Position numbers and translations under genes: made by a program. Positions 1 through 9,963 of a DNA stretch of 64,000 nucleotides are shown piece after piece; the stretch's first letter is position 1, and the number at the start of each line of letters is the position of its first letter. This DNA comes from Nematostella vectensis (taxonomy: Eukaryota > Cnidaria > Anthozoa > Actiniaria > Edwardsiidae), in contig NC_064039.1 in NCBI RefSeq assembly GCF_932526225.1, positions 4,663,001 to 4,727,000 of the forward strand, in the 5' to 3' direction. The notes beneath the pieces are model-generated. The model saw nothing but the letters and a program-made list of their open reading frames with translations, had not been told where the DNA came from and made no database searches.

Positions 1-541
1 ACGTGTTAGGATCGTCGATGGTCTCCCTGTCTGTGGCTACCACCCCTTGCAGCTCTCGGACTCGTTCTGTGTTCTCCTGGATGACCGCGTCTATCTCTGC
101 CACGGACCCCATCGCCAGCTTGAAGCCGTTCAGATTTGCAACGTCCTGTTGGACGCCCCCGTCCTCATTGAACACCTGTCTTGGTTTAGTCCAACCTTCT
201 TTGCCGAGGTTGCGAAGCTGTATTAGCGTCTTCCCCCTATGATCTGACTGGAACCGCATCCGATTCTCGTTAAGGTCTGGGTATTCCTCCCTGAGGGACT
301 GGAGACCGAGTCTTGTCGCTGCACCCTCTGTGGTGAACGAGGTTTCGGCGGTCGTTTGCGTTGCGCTTCTCGTAGCCATGCTATGCGCAGCATGCATACG
401 CGATGACGTGCTCGTAATTGGGATCGACTCCCCATCGTCGGGGTCAAACGGGATAAGGGGCGTCGTCTCGTCGTCCCCCGCTCCGCGATCGGCGGACGCA
501 CCCGGCAAGGTATCGTCAATGTCAACGTCAACATCACCCAT
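1..541 (-). CDS. Unrecognised gene of a Polinton-like element, truncated by the window edge
   Basis: The minus strand is open from an ATG at 541-539 to the left edge without a stop (about 180 residues), so the gene continues outside the window. The first 50 or so residues are acidic and low complexity (repeated Asp-Val, Asp-Asp, Thr-Ser). The rest is more ordinary: a stretch like LGLQSLREEYPDLNENRMRF, a Gly-Trp-Thr-Lys segment, and a Glu/Val/Gln-rich possible helix at the edge. GC content matches the capsid and ATPase genes next door. It is divergent from the capsid gene across an AT-rich 290-bp gap, as expected for neighbouring genes in one element. I do not recognise the family; a minor structural protein is only a guess from context. 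The overlapping frame at 223-537 is a shadow. Confidence 0.5.
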   Translation of the reverse strand, partial: MGDVDVDIDDTLPGASADRGAGDDETTPLIPFDPDDGESIPITSTSSRMHAAHSMATRSATQTTAETSFTTEGAATRLGLQSLREEYPDLNENRMRFQSDHRGKTLIQLRNLGKEGWTKPRQVFNEDGGVQQDVANLNGFKLAMGSVAEIDAVIQENTERVRELQGVVATDRETIDDPNT

Positions 542-620
542 GATGCGTGCGCACAACTCGTGCTATGCTATATTAGACATGTCTAACAGTCCGCACCATA
601 GCCACGCGGCTTCGTACTTC

Positions 621-652
621 ATGTATATATATATAATATATAATATACGTAA
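621..652. promoter_or_regulatory. AT-rich TATA-like tract between divergent element genes
   Basis: An almost uninterrupted run of TA steps (TATATATATATAATATATAA and onward) lies between the minus-strand gene starting at 541 and the plus-strand capsid frame opening at 727. It stands out against the GC-rich surroundings and is well placed to serve as a bidirectional promoter. This is inferred from position and composition only. Confidence 0.4.
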
Positions 653-726
653 TAGGAATCTCAGTCAGCGATAAACTTGACCCCCAACGAACACCCAGAA
701 CTCCTCTGGGGTTAAAAGCCGAGTGA

Positions 727-1919
727 ACTGTTCACCGGGTCACTCTCAACCCGTCGACAGCCTCCCCAGGCGAGACGCTATATGTTGCTGTCCCAAAGCT
801 ATCGGAAGGCGTCACGCTCGTACCTGGCTCCTTGAGGGTCGGTTTCGATCTCTCCATCTCAGGCCAAGCAAAAAATACCGTCGTGAACAACGTCGGCCGA
901 AATCTCGTGAGCCGCCTGAAAATCACGTTTGCAGGAGAAACGCTCCAGGACACCAACAACTACGACGTCTTTAAGACGTATGAGGAGCTTTACCTGTCCA
1001 AGGTCGAGAGAGAGGACCGCCTGGAGCAGGGCATACAGTCAGAAAACATGCGCAAGCTTCGCTCCAAGGCTGGCGATAAAGCGACTAGTAACGCCAAGGA
1101 GAACGCTCTAAACGCCGCCCACGGGGCGAAGTACACCGTCCCGCTAGACCATTCTCTGCTGACGGACTACGGCGTACTGTACCCAAGGGCGCTCTCCGAG
1201 GCGCTGCTCTTCGAGATCACGCTCGCAACGGTTGACCAGGTAGTAGTTGGAAGCGATGCTACCAAGTTATCCTATGGCATCAAAAATCTAGAGCTGGAAT
1301 ACGAAAGCCTGAGGGACGACAACCTCGCCCGGTCTGCAGCCGCCGCCTACCAAAACGGCACAACGTTCTTCTACGAGCAAGTGAACCTTCACAAGAACTT
1401 CGTGATTAGCAAAGGGACGGACAGCATAATCAACGAGAGTGTCAACCTGCCGCGAAGGTCTATGAGTGGTCTGTTGCTCCTCTTTGTGGAGCCATACACG
1501 GCAGGGGCTCGCGACTCTGAGAAGTTCGTGTACCCCGACATCAAGAGCGTTCGCGTTACAATCGACGGCATGCCAAACAAGGTCTTCAGCCAGGGGCTGC
1601 GCCCCACGGATTTCCGGAGGGAGGCGAAAAGGCGGTTCGTCCGCCCCTCCCCGGAGGGGCACAGCGGAGCGCCCGCCGCCCCGGCAATCGGCCCCGAGTC
1701 TATGACGATAACAAGTTTGCTCTGTGGATCGACCTTCGAACGACGGACGACAGTGCTATCCATGGGGGTGGTCTCCGATTGGTCAATACCCGCGACGGTG
1801 TGCACCTCGAGATAAAACGCACGGCAAGCGGCACGGGTACTGTAAACTGTCACGTGTTTGTGGTGGCCAACGCCCAAATGAACCTTATGAACGGACAGCT
1901 AGAGTCCATACAATACTGA
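727..1919 (+). CDS. Polinton-like virus major capsid protein, frameshifted
   Basis: This is the shell-forming double-jelly-roll capsid protein of Polinton-like viruses and Mavericks, called by motif recognition. The frame is open from 727; the region around VPKLSEGVTLVPGSLRVGFD followed by NVGRNLVSRLKITFAGETL is the typical N-terminal part. There is no ATG before about 1047; the frame offers only a TTG at 832, so the true start is unclear and may be degraded. The reading frame is intact to about 1620. The conserved C-terminal part (ALWIDLRTTDD, GGGLRLVNTRDGVHLEI, CHVFVVANAQ, stop at 1917-1919) is in another frame from about 1701. One frameshift in the GC-rich stretch 1620-1700 therefore separates the two parts. 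About 395 residues in total, slightly short for the family. It is probably an inactive relic, though a sequencing error is possible. Confidence 0.72.
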
Positions 1920-1959
1920 GCACAGACACGAAGTGCGCGAAGCGCTGCGGCAGCGCGGT

Positions 1960-2562
1960 ATGGACCCGAAAAACATCCAATTTAACGCTCTCATCGTGGG
2001 CCCGACGTCATGCGGGAAGACCCGATTCATAGTGGACCGGCTGCGCGGCCCTTTCCGGGGCAAGTTCGACTACGTCGTACTCATGTGCCCTACCTTTGTC
2101 TACAACAAAACATACGACGGCTTCGGCGAGGGCGACAATCGTCCGTTTGTCATCGCACCTGAGGCGGGTCAAATCGACATACTGCTGAGGTTTGTCTCCG
2201 CTCTCTTCGAAGGCACTAATACGCTAATCATACTCGACGACTGTGCGGCCCCGAAAGACGTAAAGAGGCGCTCTGACCAGATCGTCAACTTGGCGTTCAG
2301 CGCGCGCCACGTGGGTATCAGCGTGTGGGTGATCACGCAGCAGCTCACCAGAATCACTAAGTCGTTCCGTGAAAACATCGCGGCCTTGGTGGTCTTCTAT
2401 ACCCCGAGCAAGGCGGACATAAAAGCTATCCTGCATGACTACGGCGCGGAGCTCTCAGAAGAGAAGATGAAAGAGTACATGAAAGCCCTCAAGACGAAAA
2501 AGTTCTCGAAGTTAGAGTTTTGCTTGCGTCACCCTTATACCATCGCCCTAGTTGAACGGTAA
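1960..2562 (+). CDS. Packaging ATPase, A32/FtsK-HerA type
   Basis: The product is a roughly 200-residue P-loop ATPase that would pump element or viral DNA into a capsid. The Walker A motif is GPTSCGKT, about 15 residues from the start. The Walker B strand is LIILDDC near residue 95, followed by a sensor-like segment, SVWVITQQLTRI. This order and the small size fit the A32-like packaging ATPases of Polinton-like viruses. I chose the ATG at 1960 because it gives the family's usual start, a few residues before the first beta strand; the frame is open further upstream with a GTG at 1933. It begins 41 bases after the capsid stop on the same strand, giving the capsid-ATPase gene pair expected of these elements. 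Unlike the capsid gene it shows no break. Confidence 0.8.
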   Translation: MDPKNIQFNALIVGPTSCGKTRFIVDRLRGPFRGKFDYVVLMCPTFVYNKTYDGFGEGDNRPFVIAPEAGQIDILLRFVSALFEGTNTLIILDDCAAPKDVKRRSDQIVNLAFSARHVGISVWVITQQLTRITKSFRENIAALVVFYTPSKADIKAILHDYGAELSEEKMKEYMKALKTKKFSKLEFCLRHPYTIALVER

Positions 2563-2625
2563 GCGCAGCAAACCACCGCCCACGTATGCCCTAGAGCATA
2601 ACGCATTGATCACACGTGTTGCACC

Positions 2626-3303
2626 TTAGCCACGGCAGCGGTTGCATGATGAGCGACGAATACTTTGAGAGTCTTCTTGAGGGGGGCGCGTCGTGCCGAC
2701 ATAACGACATAACGAACGAAGCTCCCTCTCAGCCTCGAAGTCTAGGCCGTGGACGCTCGCGATCGCAGGTGGTTCAGTCGGAAGCTCCGCCCAGGCGTGG
2801 TTATTGTGGCAAGGGATAGTGATCCTCGTCTTAGTCTTGTACTTCCCCGAGTCCCACAGGACGTTACCCAGGGCGTCCACGGCTACTAGCTTTATCTCGA
2901 GCTTCTTTCCCATCTCAAAGAGGTCTTCTCTAGTGCATCCCGTAGTGGCCAGCTTCTTGTCAAATCGCTGGAGGATCTTGCCCCGTGTCTTGGTTAGACC
3001 AAGGGAGCGCGAGGTGCCGCGATTCCTCAAGAAGTCGGCAACATAGCTCACAACACAGTTAGCGAAGGCGTCACTCCCCTCTCGCTCAAACATTGGCCAA
3101 GGCTCACCATTTTGCTCAGGTAGAGGGCGAAGCTCGTATCTCACGTAGACGAGCCTTTGGAGGTGCACCTTGCAGTAGGTGTCCATGCACCTCTGGCCGC
3201 ACGTGTTTGCGTGGCCGACCTTTAGCCACCCGCAATAATCTTTTCCGCACTTCATACTTCGAACGCTCGGTATATCACAGGACAGACGGAGGTCTAATTG
3301 CAA
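2626..3303 (-). CDS. Cys-rich Polinton-like element protein, probably truncated
   Basis: A 225-residue protein, convergent with the ATPase gene (stops 64 bases apart). Residues about 15-50 hold a Cys/His cluster (CGKDYCG, NTCGQRC, YCKVH) that looks zinc-binding. Residues about 90-175 form a compact domain with DLFEMGKKLEIKLVAVDALG, an SGKY segment and CHNNHAW. From memory I associate this domain with multicopy virus- and Polinton-derived genes, where it sits inside much longer proteins; that recollection is unverified. The frame ends soon after NHAW in a charged, Arg/Ser-rich tail that looks non-native, so the gene may be cut short at its 3' end. GC-rich composition matches the capsid and ATPase genes. 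Function unknown. Confidence 0.5.
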   Translation of the reverse strand: MQLDLRLSCDIPSVRSMKCGKDYCGWLKVGHANTCGQRCMDTYCKVHLQRLVYVRYELRPLPEQNGEPWPMFEREGSDAFANCVVSYVADFLRNRGTSRSLGLTKTRGKILQRFDKKLATTGCTREDLFEMGKKLEIKLVAVDALGNVLWDSGKYKTKTRITIPCHNNHAWAELPTEPPAIASVHGLDFEAERELRSLCRYVGTTRPPQEDSQSIRRSSCNRCRG

Positions 3304-3435
3304 GTCCTTGGGGGTTCGAACTGCATTATTGGAGAAATATAGCCATGATACTTCATAACAGCTTTATTCATTAGAGTGCGAGTCAGAAAGGTCTTAAAAA
3401 CGTATGTCATGAAGTACCAAGCTCAATTATCCAAG

Positions 3436-3777
3436 ATGGCGGCTCGACTCGAACACGAAATTAGATCTAAAGTGCTTCGCTGGAAACTTTCAGTAACAAC
3501 CGAGAGGAAAGAGGAGGATGCCTTTGTAGATGGTGTTTTTAAAGAGTTCGATCGCCTCTCTGAAACTGTATTTCGGAAACAGGAGGCTTATGTGGCAAAC
3601 AAGGACTGCCATAAAATCGTAGACCTGTGGCCGATGATCGGGCGTTCGATAAAAGAAATACATGATGGCACTTATCGCCGTATTCGTTCGAATCCCTCAA
3701 TGGCATCGCCCTATCATTGCTGCTTTAGCGGAGAAATCCCGAGAGAAGTTCGAAGTCATGAAAACAAGCATAATTGA
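3436..3777 (+). CDS. Unrecognised ORF, possibly frameshifted
   Basis: An ATG in a strong context (AAG before ATGG) opens a charged, helix-rich frame (MAARLEHEIRSKVLRWKLS and onward) with protein-like composition to about 3680. An in-frame ATG also lies at 3409. From about 3662 to 3890 another frame looks more protein-like (AALAEKSREKFEVMKTSI, then a Ser/Thr-rich part) up to a 25-G homopolymer, suggesting a single frameshift or a missed splice. It lies just right of the Polinton-like genes but has lower GC. I recognise no domain. It may be a host first exon or a decayed element gene. Confidence 0.25.
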   Translation: MAARLEHEIRSKVLRWKLSVTTERKEEDAFVDGVFKEFDRLSETVFRKQEAYVANKDCHKIVDLWPMIGRSIKEIHDGTYRRIRSNPSMASPYHCCFSGEIPREVRSHENKHN

Positions 3778-3897
3778 ACGACCAAACTGGGGGATTGGGA
3801 GCAGTTCAAGCACCGCTGCGCAGGCTACGATTGAAATTACAGAAATGCGCAAGGCAGTGCATCTCTTCGATCAAATGAATGTGGAGAAAAAGCGCGT

Positions 3898-4009
3898 GGG
3901 GGGGGGGGGGGGGGGGGGGGGGATTCCCGGGGCTGGGAGGCCCGGAGGGGCGATCCGCGCCTCCCACTCGTTTCTATGAAAGTCTCCAGTCCCCCCCCCC
4001 CCCCCCCCC
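3898..4009. repeat. G25 run and C19 run about 70 bp apart
   Basis: A 25-base G homopolymer (3898-3922) is followed by a GC-rich spacer and a 19-base C homopolymer (3991-4009). The two can pair as a hairpin or each form quadruplex/i-motif structures. Run lengths in an assembly are unreliable here. Confidence 0.8.
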
Positions 4010-4137
4010 ATTATATATTTTTGTTTTCATTTTATGCAGCCGAAACTCCGCATCAAGTCAACTTTTACTATCGATTTTTATACTACTCTCAACGTTGAAC
4101 CCAAAAACCGCGACCAGCGATGATGAATCGGGCTTAG

Positions 4138-4280
4138 CACCTGCCAGCATTGCTGACGAATTTTCGCTTGACTGACTATAGGACAAAGGAAATGTCAAAA
4201 TGGGAAATGGACTTTTTAACATTTCCTTTGTCTTGTGGTCAGTCGAGCAATAATTTGCCAGCAATGCTGGCCGGTGCAGG
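4138..4280. repeat. Imperfect palindrome, MITE-like hairpin
   Basis: Two arms of about 60 bp (4138-4195 and 4219-4280) are imperfect reverse complements, sharing CCAGCATTGCTG at the outer ends and GACAAAGGAAATGT at the inner ends, with a short loop. It resembles a short fold-back transposon. No clear target duplication was found. Confidence 0.6.
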
Positions 4281-4718
4281 CGCAGTTTGCACAGGGCTTT
4301 AAAGAAAAATATAAAGTCAAGTTCCTCAAGTCGGTGGCCAAACCCTCTACACCGGACAACCTTCAAGCTTGATATCGCCCGTCTAGGCAAACTACAAGCA
4401 TCGCTTGCATAAAAAGAATTTTAAAGACTGGGTGAAAGACAGCCCCTGGCTTGATTTGGACATGATGACGTCCGTGAATTCAGTGATCAAGAAAATCATT
4501 TAAGGCTGAACGTCGACAGTGCTAGCCAAACGAAAGTCACGAATCCAAGCAAAAAAATCACCGCATATATATTTTTTGTAGGAATCTTAGGATTTTTCCC
4601 AGAACGTTTTGAAAATTTTGGACTTTCCCCAGTATAAAAGTACCCTGGTTCCAGAGCCTCGAGCGTCCCTCAAGGGGGGAAGAGAAAAAACGCGACGCTG
4701 GGGGTCGAGCTAATCATT

Positions 4719-5085
4719 AGGGACCTTAAGCAACAACGACGGCAACGTGGACGACGACGGCAAAAAAAACATTGGGATTTGATTCAGAATTCAATAGCAG
4801 CACGTGAAAATGCATTCTGTCTGATACATTTCAGCCGTTTTCCATAAAACCACGACGTGAAAACTCCAACTTTCACGGTCAATTGAGGACGCGGACGTTT
4901 GCCATGTAAACTCTCCTAACTACGTTCGCTGCTGTAGAAATAATGTCCTTAGTTTATTTTTATCTATCTCTGACTATAATGTTTCGCTAATTCCATTGCA
5001 ATTAAATTATAATTGATCGCAAAGCGCGAACACATCTTTTTCGATCTCGTTGTCCTAGCCGTTGCCGTCGTTCTTGCTTAAGGTC
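4719..5085. mobile_element. MITE, left part, interrupted by the giant element
   Basis: The left end reads AGGGACCTTAAGCAA and continues into AACGACGGCAACG. The reverse complement appears at 5058-5085, but the last three bases of the expected terminus (CCT) are missing at 5086. They are found 18.9 kb away at 24025-24027, after the giant element. Joined conceptually, the MITE has about 30-bp terminal inverted repeats with one mismatch and is flanked by ATT on both sides (4716-4718 and 24028-24030), a plausible 3-bp target duplication. It has no coding capacity. The family is unnamed here; a 3-bp duplication would fit PIF/Harbinger or CACTA derivatives. Confidence 0.85.
5082..5085. repeat. Left target-site duplication GGTC of the giant element
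   Basis: GGTC directly precedes the TGTACAGG terminus at 5086 and recurs directly after the right terminus (24021-24024). The duplicated bases belong to the interrupted MITE end, which confirms they are target DNA. Confidence 0.8.
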
Positions 5086-5192
5086 TGTACAGGACCCGAA
5101 ATGATCCCAGGACCCGAAACGATCCTGGACCCGAAATGATCCCCCAAAGTGCCCCAACTGATCCCGGGACCCGAAACGATACCGAGGAGTCC
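5086..5192. repeat. Subterminal GGACCCGAAAYGATCC repeats, left end
   Basis: Four variants of a GGACCCGAAAYGATCC motif follow the terminus at intervals of about 16-40 bp, and the mirror set is at 23912-24020. Such subterminal arrays commonly bind the transposase; that role is inferred. Confidence 0.6.
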
Positions 5193-5620
5193 CCGAATAT
5201 GACCCGCCTTCCGTAAAAAAATTACGGAAATCTGTTCCGACTTCGGAATACCTTTCGAAGCGTCGGAACACCTTTCCGGATGTCTGCCGAGATGTAAATG
5301 CTCGAAATGCTTGCCGAGATGTCTAAATGTAGATGGTCGAAATGTCTTCCGAACTCTAAAGTATTAATCTCATTGCCCTGCAGAAACCCTCAAAACTTGT
5401 CAAATATTAAAATTAAACATTAATATTTTCATAAAGAATTAAGGCACGAGAGCCTCTAATTATCACGTGCTTACGTTCACATAAAAGCTAGAGAGGTTGG
5501 ATTTTTAAGAATGCCTCACTTTTGGTCATACTCGCACTTATATGCGAACCATCTTGAATCCTTTTTAGAAGACTTAGCTGTACTTAGATTTCAATTGGTT
5601 CCTTTTGAAAGTCGTCTTAT
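5193..5620. mobile_element. Foreign segment replacing part of the left inverted repeat
   Basis: This stretch has no counterpart in the right repeat. Its first part (5206-5270, CCGCCTTCCGTAAAAAAATT and following) matches one arm of the fold-back element at 20164-21065, so it appears to be a partial or rearranged copy of that element plus adjoining DNA. Confidence 0.55.
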
Positions 5621-6256
5621 AGTCTTTTTATTATTTTTCAAACGAATCTACAATTTTATTGGGAATGTGTAGAATTTATAGCACATAACAATATAGTACC
5701 ACATTTTTACATGACACCATACTGGGCACAGTCTAGACATTACAGTTTTATGTCCTGTCCTGTGCAAAACTTTGATAAAATCCATTGACACATATTAACA
5801 GGAGGTACCAATGAAGTGCACGAGAAGGGGAGGGATAAAGGTAATTTGTCAAAATGCATAATTATGGCCTAATGAGATATGCTGACACCATAAATGCACC
5901 AAACGTGTCAAATATGTTCCATAACCAACGCTTAACAGATTTACCGGAGAATAACAAACTTGCACTTCCTTGGGGAGGGGGAGGAGGGTGGGGGCAATTG
6001 ACATTAAAGACTTATGCTGTAGAGACACTAATGACACATTTGATAAACATACTTCTTGAGTGATCCTTAGCATAATTACATGGAGTACCACAAACACCAG
6101 GAGTTAGAGGGCTTTGACAAATTTACCTGTACCCTCCCTAATGAGGTGCAATTTTGTGACACCCCTTGTTGATCAGTCAAGAATTTTCCAAAGAACATAT
6201 ACTGTATACCAAGCTTGGTGCCTTTATGACTAGTCACAGTGGCGAGTAGTGCCAGT

Positions 6257-6362
6257 TTATGGGATTGTGCTCGTAGGGGGGAGGGTGAGTGGCACTTTAG
6301 TCACAGTGGCGAGTAGTGCCAAAGTGCCACTCACCCTCCCCCCTACGAGCACAATCCCATAA
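6257..6362. repeat. Perfect 42-bp-arm fold-back within the left repeat
   Basis: Arms 6257-6298 and 6321-6362 are reverse complements around a 22-nt loop (GTCACAGTGGCGAGTAGTGC within it). The right terminal repeat carries the segment only once (around 23107-23165), so the left copy gained an inverted duplication after the two repeats formed. Confidence 0.8.
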
Positions 6363-8194
6363 TTAACTATAGCATTCGGTACAACGAGAAACCTCCATAT
6401 CTAATATTGAAAACTAGGATGAAAACTTTCACCAAGCAAAGTTTTAAGTCTATGGCCCAAAGTGCGCAACGTTTACGTTAATACGCCGGACTAATATTTC
6501 TGCAATACCTGATGCCCTTCTTCTTCTAGCAACAGCATATACAGACTACAAAATAATATATTTATTTGCACAGAAACAAGAGTAATAGTTACATCTGGTA
6601 AATAACAAGAAAAACAACTCATTCACTGTCGCCAATTATTATTGTAATTTTCAAATATAAATCCAGGTAATATAGTATAATCAAAGTTCATTACAAGGGA
6701 AATGTATTCACCAAATGTTCCGATCCCCCTGACATATTCACTAAAACATCCGTTCTTGACGGATATATTTGAAAAATTTCCTTGATCAATGTTGCATTTT
6801 GAAATCAATTAAGTTGGTTTCTACCGTTTTCTTTTGTGTTCCGTTTCCACGCTGTTCTGTGGGTATCCCCCCCCCCCCCCCACACAATGGTCCTCAACAG
6901 GGGGCGCGGCTTAAAAATGCGTTTGACAAACGAATACAGATTCAAGTTTATTTCTGATGTTTTCTTCTGAGCTAGGACGTGAAACTACTTCGTTCTACAG
7001 TATAAAAAGAACGCGAATGTGAATGTAACAATTTTGATGGAAACGGAACTTCTAAAAGTTTAAAGATGGATAGAGCGGATTTCAGATGAGTGTCGGAAAA
7101 CTAAACGCAGATGCAAAACCACTTGCGGTGGAAGCCATTTAACAACAAACCAATCAGGAGATGGAGTCATGCTTACGTAGTCATGACGTGGGTATTGGCG
7201 CATTTTGATTTAGTTCTCAATTTCACAAAAGACTTTGCCCTCTACCTATAGAAAGGTTAACAAAATTCAAGTCGCAAGACTTACTTTCTGCAATTATCTG
7301 AAATCCGCTTTATACATGAAAACGATTATTGGCTATTTTCACTAATGAACTGTCGTAAGCGTTGCCGTTACTACTTACAGTCGGGCAAAATTAGACCTTT
7401 TCTACTCTTTCTTAATCTTTCATTTCCTTTTTTACTCTTTTTTCGCTTTGCTGCCTTTTCTCTTTTTCGACCTTTTCGTAATTCCATTTGGCCCTAGAAA
7501 GTGAAAAGACAGTTATTAAAACCAATAAGTCACTTTATTTTTAGCCTTGTTATTGTGTATACAGCTATTCCACAGCTACGCACTAACAAAACTTATACGA
7601 AGTAACCACCCCCTTTACATCGAAACCGGCCGACATGCCAAATATGCAAAAACGTGTGTGAACAGCATACAAAAATAAAACAAAATAATTTTTTGAATTT
7701 GTAAGAACAAACACTAACGATATTCTAACCACAGTGCTCTAGCTTTTCTAAAAATCATACGTATAAATCAAAGAAGTTCTAGGAAAAAACTTTCTCTACA
7801 TGTCCTAAAAAGAAAGGTTCGTTAAGGGACGCCATTGAAGATAATAAACGTTTCCTATATTTTTTCTTATTTGATTTATTTATTTGGATGTGCCGGATTT
7901 CATACCGCATAACGAGAACGACCAAAAATCCAAAGTTTGGAGTTGATTCGGCAAATAACGATCGAGATACAGTCATTCAAAGATGCCAGAATTTTGTAAG
8001 ACTTGACGCCAAGAGTCCGGTTTTTCGTAGATTACTTTTTTTAAACAAATCCTTGTAAAATGGGATTGCTGTTTCTCGATATTGACTATTGACCCGATTA
8101 ATACCAAATTATGAATTTTTCTTTAGGATTCGCCTAAGTCACTCACGGTATGAAACTCGCAATGTACATTTGTGTGTACTCGATGCCAAATAAA

Positions 8195-8220
8195 CCTGTC
8201 TGTCCGTCCGTCCGTCTGTC
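8195..8220. repeat. YGTC tetranucleotide microsatellite
   Basis: A CTGTCTGTCCGTCCGTCCGT-type tract in the left repeat, with its reverse complement at 21253-21279 in the right repeat. It follows an AATAAA, resembling the 3' tail of a retroposon captured in the repeats. Confidence 0.75.
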
Positions 8221-8323
8221 GTTTATTTTGGTTACCAGTCAAGAATATTATTGAAAAGGAAGTTTTAAAGGCGTTTCTATTTCTGGGTATATGGGACATT
8301 TTATCAATACCTGATCCTTCTTG

Positions 8324-9963
8324 CAATAAACAAGATCCGTCCCTGCAAGAAACTGACTACAACTATGATGAAGCTTTACATCAATACAACCCAACATATT
8401 TAACTTATGGACCATAATAACATTGATGAAACTGCATGTTACCTGGCTGGTTGATGCTGGTATATTATTAGCCTGCATAAAAGAAAAAAAAAACCCTTTT
8501 AAGTTATTGTGCCACACAAGAATTTCACATAAAAAGCAGCTAGAGACCTGACTATTTAGTGAAAAGGAATAACAAAACATAAACATAAAACTACTGTCTC
8601 CATAGTGGTGGACGGACACCATGCCAGCTGGACAAAGATGGCAAATGAGAAAGCAAACTAAGTTGTGTTAGGAGAAATTAGATTTCGATCAGTTAAGTTG
8701 TGTGAAGAAAAAAAAAGAAAAGTTCAAAAATTGCAGTTTAGATATTTTGAATACATATGAAAAGCCGTTAAAAGCTCACCACAGGAAGCCCATCATCCAC
8801 TTTCACCTGTACTCGCTCAGAGCCTGGGAGGGCTGTTTTGGTCAATCAAATAGCCAACTAAATCGTAAATACGGCATCTTCATGTTGTGACTAAACTCAA
8901 TCAGACTAATATTTCGCCTCCTGATAAGGTAACAGTTTGTATTCAAGTTTAGTTTTCGACATTAGTCTGAAATCCCTTCCATATCCGCAGAGCAGCCCCT
9001 TTCTTATCTCTTGGTTAACACCTCGCAACTCTCTTTAGTAGTAAACTATACGAGATGTCAATAAGTTTCAAGCTTAAACATACATTGAGACTTGCATCAC
9101 TCCCGAAAATTCCATAGTAGCAATGAAAAGTTCATTAATAGATAACAAAGTTCGTAATTTGGTTCGAAATAAACATCTATTATGCAAATTTAGGGGAAAG
9201 ATAAGCTTACACACATGCCACTATCACACTTACCGCGAGGTGGAAATTCTTCACATAACTACGCCCAGAATGAAAAATATCTAGCTAAAGAAGACGCTAT
9301 AGAGCATCCTAAGTCACGGTACAAATAAAGGAAACGTTCTATTCCTTATCCATAACTTGATAAAATGACAGGCAAACGGCACACACTCGTGATGGCTCAC
9401 GTTCGTTCGACGCGATGTGACAAAACAGCTATACGGGTTTCGGTATACAATAACTTTATAGCTTAATGTTATAAAGGATAAGAGTATAAACTTATGTTAG
9501 AAAACATACTGTTGTGTTTCTATACAGTAGTGTTTTGGGGGTTTCGTTTTAGGTTTTCCACCGCCGCCTTTCAAATCAACACTAACAGACCAAGGCTTTT
9601 CGCAAAGAGATCGAGTAACAAAAGTTTAGAGTCTTTTACATAGTCAAACTAAACAATGCTGATTAAATAAGTGTAGACTTACCATAATGCTAGCTAGTGT
9701 TATACTTTCGATTCTTGATATGTTTCCTGGAGTTTCTGGCAAACTCGCCTGCTCGCAGATTTAAGAACAAACACGCAGCCGACAACCGCACGTGTGGCAT
9801 GGCATGTCAATCAAAGTTATCACAACAAGATCTTATTTGCCAGCGGGCGGTACAGAGCGGACATGTCCAACAAAGATATCACACAAGCTGACTGGTTAAA
9901 CAAAATCACAAAGCGGTACCACTCAATCTTATACCAATTCTATAACATCGTGTATGAAGTATT
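8324..9963. other. Giant-element interior without a recognisable gene
   Basis: AT-rich DNA upstream of the RING/TRAF-like gene. I see no supported exon, RNA gene or clear repeat here; it presumably includes that gene's promoter and 5' UTR. Confidence 0.5.

Larger units (their letters stand above)
5086..8323. repeat. Left terminal inverted repeat of the giant element
   Basis: The reverse complement of 21145-24020. Matching parts are 5086-5192 and about 5621-8323; 5193-5620 is replaced by unrelated DNA. Similarity is high throughout (for example 6623-6808 and 22662-22847 are nearly identical) with scattered substitutions and small indels. It includes a C14 run near 6868, a (YGTC)n microsatellite at 8195-8220 and a local fold-back at 6257-6362 absent from the right copy. 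No convincing gene. Confidence 0.85.

Noticed and set aside
1288..1877. Minus-strand frames across the capsid gene
   Set aside because: Overlap the clear capsid frame and have no recognisable content.
6623..6808. 61-residue frame identical in both terminal repeats (also 22662-22847)
   Set aside because: Identity follows from the repeats being copies. There is no start context, domain or splice support.
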